DNA of 10,583 bases from contig DAOVRE010000030.1 of NCBI GenBank assembly GCA_030628305.1, positions 1-10,583 of the forward strand, in the 5' to 3' direction. Position numbers and translations under genes: made by a program. Shown here in pieces: positions 6,173-10,583 of the stretch; the stretch's first letter is position 1, and each line of letters begins with the position of its first letter. The notes below the pieces were generated by a model. It searched no databases and had not been told where the DNA came from. It saw only the letters and a list, made by a program, of their open reading frames with translations. Source of the stretch: Candidatus Heimdallarchaeota archaeon. Lineage in GTDB: Archaea > Asgardarchaeota > Heimdallarchaeia > Heimdallarchaeales > Heimdallarchaeaceae.

Positions 6173-6211
6173 ATGATGGAGATAATGCGTAAAGAGATCA
6201 AAATTCTCTAA
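6173..6211 (+). pseudogene. Remnant of an alpha/beta hydrolase 3' end (direct repeat of 4765-4803)
   Basis: Bases 6173-6202 match 4765-4794 in hydrolase 1 at 25 of 30 positions. All five differences are transitions at third codon positions, and four of the five are silent. The copy reads MMEIMRKEIK against MIEIMRKEIK, followed in both by two codons and a stop (TAA 6209-6211; TAG 4801-4803). Upstream of 6173 the resemblance disappears and the frame has stops (TAA 6161-6163, TAG 6164-6166), so only the last 12 codons and stop remain. It lies in the same orientation as hydrolase 1, 7 bases before the end of the convergent nucleotidyltransferase gene. I read it as a scar of duplication or insertion. 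Confidence 0.6.
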
Positions 6212-6218
6212 TATCTTT

Positions 6219-7031
6219 CTATTTTTCACTATTCTGTTTTGCATAATAATTTCGTACTATATCAAGCTGAAAGACCTTATCGACATCCATACCTAATTCT
6301 GGATCATCTGCTATCACACCTAAACAGGCATTAGGCGTTTTGAAGAAATACTTGTTTACAACATCATTAAATCCTTGCATTGTAATTCTTCTGAAGAACA
6401 ATTTTATCACTGTAATTGGACTAAAAATAAGTAGAGCTTTAAACACAGCTTTTCTATTACGTACAATCTGCTCAAATAACTCTCCGTGAGTTTCAATTAT
6501 TGATGGTTTAGTCAATATAGTATCTCCTGAACACCAACTAACATCCTTAAGGTGTACATAGGTCCTCTTAGAACCTGGGAATTTAGACTCCATATCCTTT
6601 TCATCAATTAGGCACATATAATATAGAGCTTTTAGCTCACCATCTGTAGTCATTCTACATTTTTCAATGAATCTTTCAAGTTTATCTGTTGTTATTAAAG
6701 GTGTATCACTTGTAATTATTAAAACATAATCTGGTTCATCCTTATCTGAATAGATGGTGTTTTTAAAATATCTAAGTTTATCAATAATGTCTCCGTTATA
6801 ATCATCAAAAATCACTGGGTGGTCTGTATCCCACAAATCCTCAGGCATTCCACTAATATAGATATTTCTGATTCCGTTGATTTCTTTAATAGCTTCAATT
6901 TGATGTTCAATGAACATCTTATCCCCTAATTTGAGGAAAGCCTTTCTAGTAACTTTCTCTTGTATCAAAATATCAGTATCTTTCTCACTGTAACCTGCTA
7001 ATACAATAGCATCTAAAATCATGTTTTTCAT
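6219..7031 (-). CDS. MobA-like nucleotidyltransferase (NTP_transf_3 family)
   Basis: The 270-residue protein has the Rossmann-like nucleotidyltransferase plan. An N-terminal strand and loop, DAIVLAGYSEKD (7-18), precede FLKLGDKMFIEHQIEAI (32-48, with the lysine usual for this fold). Then come YVLIITSDTPLIT (102-114, metal-binding Asp109), YVHLKDVSWCSGDTILTKP (158-176), and near the C-terminus DPELGMDVDKVFQL (243-256). The glycine-rich NTP loop, normally LAGGxSxRM, is degenerate (LAGYSEKDTD), though the rest is conserved. A hydrophobic, basic stretch at about 196-216 could lie against a membrane. Members join an NTP to a phosphorylated sugar, polyol or cofactor; MobA itself is unlikely because key loop residues differ. 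The start may be the ATG at 7031 or the in-frame ATG at 7022. It diverges from the hydrolase 2 operon across 135 bases. Confidence 0.72.
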   Translation of the reverse strand: MKNMILDAIVLAGYSEKDTDILIQEKVTRKAFLKLGDKMFIEHQIEAIKEINGIRNIYISGMPEDLWDTDHPVIFDDYNGDIIDKLRYFKNTIYSDKDEPDYVLIITSDTPLITTDKLERFIEKCRMTTDGELKALYYMCLIDEKDMESKFPGSKRTYVHLKDVSWCSGDTILTKPSIIETHGELFEQIVRNRKAVFKALLIFSPITVIKLFFRRITMQGFNDVVNKYFFKTPNACLGVIADDPELGMDVDKVFQLDIVRNYYAKQNSEK

Positions 7032-7056
7032 CTGTAGTTACTTGTTTTAAAATTTT

Positions 7057-7064
7057 GCTATAAC
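7057..7064 (-). promoter_or_regulatory. TATA-like box for the nucleotidyltransferase gene
   Basis: On the minus strand GTTATAGC is centred about 29 bases before the ATG at 7031, the spacing expected for leaderless transcription. It shares a 135-base divergent intergenic region with the promoter of hydrolase 2. Confidence 0.4.
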
Positions 7065-7133
7065 CTATGTTTGATTAACAAGTTGGATTTAATGGAAGGA
7101 TTCTTCAACTGAATACTCAAATCAGTAAATGAT

Positions 7134-7146
7134 AATATTCTTAAAG
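7134..7146 (+). promoter_or_regulatory. TATA-like box for the hydrolase 2 - FAD oxidoreductase operon
   Basis: The segment AATATTCTTAAAG has its TTCTTAAAG part centred about 25 bases before the ATG at 7167. No Shine-Dalgarno precedes that ATG, as in other first genes of this window. Confidence 0.35.
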
Positions 7147-7166
7147 CATTCAAAAAACCATCAATC

Positions 7167-8045
7167 ATGACTTTATCAGCTGAAGATAAATTTACATCAT
7201 TCATGCGCGCGAAATATGAAGATCTTTGTGAAGAGCATCTCCTTGAAATGTCCGATGGAACAACTGTTAGGATATTAAGAAGTTATGCTCCAAAGAAAGC
7301 AAGTAATGGATTTACTTTGTTTATTGTTGCCGGATGGGGTTCTGTTGTTTTGGGATGGGATGATGTACTTTTAGAAGCAATGAAGGATTTTGATATAGTA
7401 TACTTCGAGACAAGAGAAAAAGCTTCTAGCACTCTTGCAAAGAAATCGAAAAATGATATAGATCGCTTCTCAGAAGATATCAAAGAAGCTATTGAAATAC
7501 TTAAATTTGACTCAACCAAAATATTGCTTTTTGGATCCAGTTTTGGTTCAGCAATTCTAGCAGATGGTTTTCGAAAGAACAAATTCGATTCTTTTCTCAA
7601 TGTTCTAGTCGCTCCAGCAATTCAAATGGATCTTCCCCCTGGTTTGAGATACATTATTCCTGTAACTCCTCACATAATTATGAAACCAGTTAAACCCTTG
7701 ATTAGATGGTGGTTGAAGAAAAGTAAGAGTGAATCACCAGAACAAGCTGCTAAATATATTCGTGTTATGAATGAAGCTGAATCCAAGAAATGGAAAAATG
7801 TTGCAATGAATTTTCTTTTTTGGAAGTGGTGGGATGTTTACTCAGGTGTTAAACATAATCTCCTACTAATTGCAGCTGAAAAGGATAAAATGCATGCTGC
7901 TGAAGTAACTCAGAGGATAAGAGACCTGATGGTAAATTCAGTATATATCAATTTAGAGACAAATGAGAAAACCCATACTAAACCAATTGTCGACTTAGTT
8001 CGGGAACACTTAAAGAAAAAGCAATTAGAATCAGGAAGTAAGTAA
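7167..8045 (+). CDS. Alpha/beta hydrolase 2 (canonical GxSxG)
   Basis: The 292-residue cytoplasmic protein is paralogous to hydrolase 1. It has the oxyanion-side strand FIVAGWGSVVLGWDD (52-66), the nucleophile elbow GSSFG (123-127, Ser125), the likely acid Asp240 in AAEKDKMH and the likely His270 in EKTHTKP. The lid region at about 152-184 (LPPGLRYIIP...PLIRWWLKK) is hydrophobic and aromatic. Unlike its paralogue it keeps the full GxSxG motif. It is the first gene of a two-gene operon: one base separates its stop from the ATG of a CrtI-type FAD oxidoreductase, so the two enzymes probably act in one pathway. An esterase, lipase or thioesterase acting on a lipid or isoprenoid compound is a reasonable guess from that partner. 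The exact reaction is unknown. Confidence 0.8.
   Translation: MTLSAEDKFTSFMRAKYEDLCEEHLLEMSDGTTVRILRSYAPKKASNGFTLFIVAGWGSVVLGWDDVLLEAMKDFDIVYFETREKASSTLAKKSKNDIDRFSEDIKEAIEILKFDSTKILLFGSSFGSAILADGFRKNKFDSFLNVLVAPAIQMDLPPGLRYIIPVTPHIIMKPVKPLIRWWLKKSKSESPEQAAKYIRVMNEAESKKWKNVAMNFLFWKWWDVYSGVKHNLLLIAAEKDKMHAAEVTQRIRDLMVNSVYINLETNEKTHTKPIVDLVREHLKKKQLESGSK
8033..8038 (+). promoter_or_regulatory. Shine-Dalgarno for the FAD oxidoreductase
   Basis: AGGAAG, inside the end of hydrolase 2, lies 8 bases before the ATG at 8047. It supports that start and translation as the second gene of the operon. Confidence 0.4.
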
Positions 8046-8046
8046 G

Positions 8047-9546
8047 ATGAGTGATTCAAGCTACGATGTTATCATCATCGGTTCAGGTATGGGTGGCTTA
8101 GGAGCAGGTTTAACACTTCAAAATCACAATCCCAATCTCAAGACAGTCATTCTTGAACAGCACTCTATCCCCGGTGGATTTGTAACAGGTTTCAAACGCA
8201 AAGGAATGTATTTTGATGCTGGAGCAGAAGGCATAATCTATGCTGGAGACAATCAGGCTTTATCTCTTATTTTACAAAAACTTGGAGTAGAACAAGAATT
8301 CATTAAAATCGATCCTCTTGAAATACTCTATTATCCTGATAAAGAAATTTCTCTTCATGCTGATTCTGAAAAGTTTCTAGACGAATTAATTCAACACTTT
8401 CCCGATAGCGAATCAGAATTACGAAATTATTTTGAAACTATGGAAAAGATGACAGAAGAAGTATGGCATTATGGTCCAACAGATTATACAAATTCTCTAT
8501 GGACTATGTTAAAATTTCTAGTTCGAGCTAAAACTCTCAGAAAACACATGTTAAAATCATTCCAAAAATATCTTGATAAAAAAATATCGAACGTTGAACT
8601 CCATCCTATTCTTAGTTTTTACAATCTTTGGTTAGGTCTTCCCCCTAAAGATACTATGGCCCCTATAGGAATTGTAGTAGGTGGTAATCCTTTCTTGAAA
8701 GGGAATTTCTATCCTAAGGGAGGAATGCTTGGATACGCTAAGAACCTTGCTTCTTATTATAAAAAGAAGGGTGGAGAAATTCGATACAATGCAATGGTAG
8801 AGCAGATTATTGTTGAAGATAAAACAGCTGTTGGGGTGAAATTAAATTCTGGAGAGGAAATCAGAGCGAGACTTATCATATCTAACGCAGATCTTAAGCG
8901 GACTTATCTCAACTTGCTTGGTAAGAAAAATATATCAAAAAATGATTATAAAAAAATGGTTGTACTAGAACCTTCAATTTCAGGTTTTGGTGTTTTCCTA
9001 GGTGTTGATATGGATTTAACAAAATTCCCCTCACACTTAACTGTCTTTAACGATTATAAAGAGATAATTGGTCCAGTATTAGAAGGTGAATTTACATTGA
9101 ATGGCGTCGCAATGAGAATTCCTTCAAAAATCGATGATAGCCTAAAATCAGATAAAGGCACTGGAATAGTAATTTTAGCTATAGCTCCATATGAGTGGAA
9201 AAATAGGTGGAAAGTAACAATTGAAGGTGAAAGGGCAGAAGAATACAAGAAACTCAAAGAGAAATATGCAGAGCAAATGATTAAAATTGCTGAAAGAGCT
9301 ATTCCTGGATTATCGGAAAATATTATTGTTAAAGAAATTGCTACACCTATTACTTTTGAAAGGTACTCTTTAAATGATGGTGGAGGATGGTATGGACCTC
9401 AGAAAGGCCAGAGAAGATCTAGCTACAAATATCCGCTTGATAATCTTATTTTAACAGGTGCAAATGTTGACAGTACAGGTGTTCCAACAGCGTTTATTTC
9501 AGGTGTAAAAACCGCTGAAAAAATGATTAAGAAGAGGAAATTATAA
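8047..9546 (+). CDS. Phytoene desaturase/carotenoid isomerase-type FAD oxidoreductase
   Basis: The 499 residues are a standard length for the CrtI/CRTISO/retinol saturase family. The N-terminal dinucleotide fold is intact: YDVIIIGSGMGGLGAGLTL (6-24) with GxGxxG at Gly12, Gly14 and Gly17, and the ribose-binding Glu37 in ILEQ, followed by PGG at 42-44. The middle carries FYPKGGMLGYAKNLA (from about residue 221) and the GGEIRYNAMVEQII region where these enzymes return to the FAD domain. The C-terminus has LDNLILTGANVDSTGVPTAF and an end helix, the family's FAD-closing motif. Relatives desaturate, saturate, isomerise or hydrate polyisoprenoid chains. In Methanosarcina a phytoene desaturase homologue is reported to make hydroxyarchaeol from unsaturated archaeal lipid. 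No phytoene synthase or other carotenoid gene is seen here, so an archaeal lipid or quinone-chain substrate is as likely as a carotenoid. Confidence 0.82.
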   Translation: MSDSSYDVIIIGSGMGGLGAGLTLQNHNPNLKTVILEQHSIPGGFVTGFKRKGMYFDAGAEGIIYAGDNQALSLILQKLGVEQEFIKIDPLEILYYPDKEISLHADSEKFLDELIQHFPDSESELRNYFETMEKMTEEVWHYGPTDYTNSLWTMLKFLVRAKTLRKHMLKSFQKYLDKKISNVELHPILSFYNLWLGLPPKDTMAPIGIVVGGNPFLKGNFYPKGGMLGYAKNLASYYKKKGGEIRYNAMVEQIIVEDKTAVGVKLNSGEEIRARLIISNADLKRTYLNLLGKKNISKNDYKKMVVLEPSISGFGVFLGVDMDLTKFPSHLTVFNDYKEIIGPVLEGEFTLNGVAMRIPSKIDDSLKSDKGTGIVILAIAPYEWKNRWKVTIEGERAEEYKKLKEKYAEQMIKIAERAIPGLSENIIVKEIATPITFERYSLNDGGGWYGPQKGQRRSSYKYPLDNLILTGANVDSTGVPTAFISGVKTAEKMIKKRKL

Positions 9547-9566
9547 GAAAAAGACTAGTAAATGGG

Positions 9567-9573
9567 AAAAAAA
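9567..9573 (-). terminator. Oligo-T tract after the beta-helix protein gene
   Basis: Read on the minus strand this is a run of seven T residues a few bases beyond the stop codon, in the 30-base gap between two convergent genes. Confidence 0.35.
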
Positions 9574-9576
9574 GAA

Positions 9577-10583
9577 TTATTTGTTATTCGATCTCTTCCT
9601 AGATATCAAAGATATAGGAATAATTGCAAGACCGAATAAAAATACAAAGATTAGCATATTGATGTTGCTCGAAAATTCTGAAATCGGAGTTATAATGGGC
9701 TCACCTAGAGGATAAATGTCACTAGAACCAGCTGAACCATCGATTAAATAATTTCCACCTGTCCAATCAGACCAAGAGTTGCCTTCAAGTAATATAGTAT
9801 CATGCCAAGTATTATTTTTTCCATCATCATAAGCTTGAGAAGTTCCACCTAGATTATTGTCTTTAAAGGTATTATGGTGAATAGTATTATTGGTGGAATC
9901 AGAATGTAAGAAGACTCCGTATTTGTTATTTTCTAGTATATAATTGTAAGTAACAACACAGAAATCAGAAGCATAAAGATTGATGCCATATTCGTTATTG
10001 ATGCATGTGTTATTGGCAACAGCAAAACTACTAGACTCTCTAAGATAGATGCCTATTTTGCTATTGTTGCTACATGTGTTGTTAGTAATAACAAAACTAC
10101 TAGATCCCCAAAGATAGATGCCCCAATTGTTATTGTTGCACGTATTGTTAACAACAGAAGAAATAACAGAATAGTAAAAATAGATGCCTAAGTTGCTATT
10201 GTTGCTACATGTGTTGTTAGTAACAGTACAACTAACAGATCGGGAAATATAAAAGCCATTGTAATTAGTATTGCACGTATTATTAACAATTAATAAATAA
10301 GTGCAGAAGTAGAGATATAGACCAGTTGTAGCGCCGTCTAATATTTGGTCACGTACTGTTACATTTGTACAATTGACTAATATTAACTGTCCATAAACTG
10401 GCTCAGCAATGATTATAGAGTCGAGGTTAGTGTAAAAACCTATTTCTTTCCCATTCACCCAATTGTTATATACAGAGTAGGATAAGTAAGCATCAATACT
10501 ATTTTCGTAAATAGCTAAACTACAATTAATAAAAGTGTTGTTGGCAACTGTAGAACCATCAGATTCGTCAAGATATATACCAT
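9577..10583 (-). CDS. NosD-like right-handed beta-helix surface protein, membrane anchored (5' truncated by window)
   Basis: The frame is open through the right edge, so the GTG at 10458 is internal and the N-terminus lies outside; 334 residues are visible. The protein is built of parallel beta-helix coils of 22-23 residues. Five successive coils open with NNTC (first Cys codon near 10281, last near 9990) and continue with a GIY[FL] strand; further coils precede and follow without the Cys. After the repeats comes the tail usual for archaeal NosD/periplasmic copper-binding-like proteins: QAYDDGKNNTWHD, then EGNSWSDWTGGNYLIDGSAG and SSDIYPLG. A hydrophobic helix then ends in SRKRSNNK, a stop-transfer. 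It is therefore a type I cell-surface protein. Asn-rich NNT/NNS turns offer many N-glycosylation sequons. Such proteins may bind surface polysaccharide or mediate adhesion; copper delivery as in true NosD is not supported here, because no nos genes are seen. Confidence 0.85.
   Translation of the reverse strand, partial: GIYLDESDGSTVANNTFINCSLAIYENSIDAYLSYSVYNNWVNGKEIGFYTNLDSIIIAEPVYGQLILVNCTNVTVRDQILDGATTGLYLYFCTYLLIVNNTCNTNYNGFYISRSVSCTVTNNTCSNNSNLGIYFYYSVISSVVNNTCNNNNWGIYLWGSSSFVITNNTCSNNSKIGIYLRESSSFAVANNTCINNEYGINLYASDFCVVTYNYILENNKYGVFLHSDSTNNTIHHNTFKDNNLGGTSQAYDDGKNNTWHDTILLEGNSWSDWTGGNYLIDGSAGSSDIYPLGEPIITPISEFSSNINMLIFVFLFGLAIIPISLISRKRSNNK
10058..10223 (-). repeat. Near-identical beta-helix coil repeats at DNA level
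   Basis: A 31-base stretch at 10058-10088 recurs identically at 10193-10223, an offset of 135 bases, i.e. 45 codons or exactly two coils (22 plus 23 residues). It encodes the NNTCSNNS core. Nucleotide identity this long suggests recent duplication or gene conversion of a two-coil unit. Other coils are related but more diverged. Confidence 0.65.

Noticed and set aside
6070..6201. N-terminal extension of the protease frame up to an ATG at 6201
   Set aside because: The signal peptide starts at the internal ATG 6069, a TATA-like box lies at 6098-6107, and the extension's first codons are the antisense of the hydrolase-tail repeat.
7283..7600. 105-codon open frame antisense to hydrolase 2
   Set aside because: It lies wholly within a gene with clear family motifs, and its translation has no domain signature; it is a composition effect of the sense gene.
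10456..10458. GTG as the start of the beta-helix protein
   Set aside because: The same frame stays open to the window edge and encodes further NNT-type coil sequence (TVANNTFINCS), so the GTG is an internal valine.

Overview
The window is AT-rich (about one third G+C by eye) and reads as a chromosomal segment of an archaeon. The strongest lineage marker is a CDP-archaeol synthase (CarS family), an enzyme of archaeal membrane lipid synthesis. Most starts also look leaderless or nearly so, with TATA-like boxes about 24-38 bases upstream and no Shine-Dalgarno. The genes for surface proteins (a NosD-type beta-helix protein with a C-terminal membrane anchor, an anchored subtilisin) and small zinc-knuckle membrane proteins suit Asgard archaea best. 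That placement is inference: no rRNA or other phylogenetic marker is present.

Layout. Bases 1-75 are the tail of an upstream gene. Rightward genes follow: an isoprenylcysteine methyltransferase (ICMT)/PEMT-like membrane methyltransferase (313-984); an EF-1A/SelB-like protein with no recognisable GTP-binding motifs (1289-2314); two small zinc-knuckle membrane proteins probably in one transcript (2561-2923 and 2962-3297); CarS (3339-3896); and alpha/beta hydrolase 1 (3943-4803). Two leftward genes face it: a signal-peptide-bearing, membrane-anchored S8 protease (4852-6069) and a MobA-like nucleotidyltransferase (6219-7031). Diverging from the latter is a rightward operon of alpha/beta hydrolase 2, a paralogue of hydrolase 1 (7167-8045), and a CrtI/CRTISO-type FAD oxidoreductase (8047-9546) one base downstream. 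A leftward beta-helix surface protein (9577 to the window edge) closes the window, with its N-terminus outside.

How the genes may fit together. CarS activates archaeol with CTP, the FAD enzyme belongs to a family acting on polyisoprenoid chains, and the ICMT-like protein belongs to a family of membrane methyltransferases acting on prenyl or lipid substrates. The hydrolase pair and nucleotidyltransferase sit among them, so a lipid or isoprenoid modification neighbourhood is a reasonable hypothesis, not shown by sequence alone. The protease and the beta-helix protein are predicted cell-surface proteins.

The most unusual structural observation is a 30-base degenerate copy of the 3' end of hydrolase 1, in the same orientation at 6173-6202, on the far side of the protease gene. 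The protease is thus bracketed by direct repeats of a gene tail, which suggests past insertion or duplication. No tRNA, rRNA, CRISPR array, transposase or integrase was seen.
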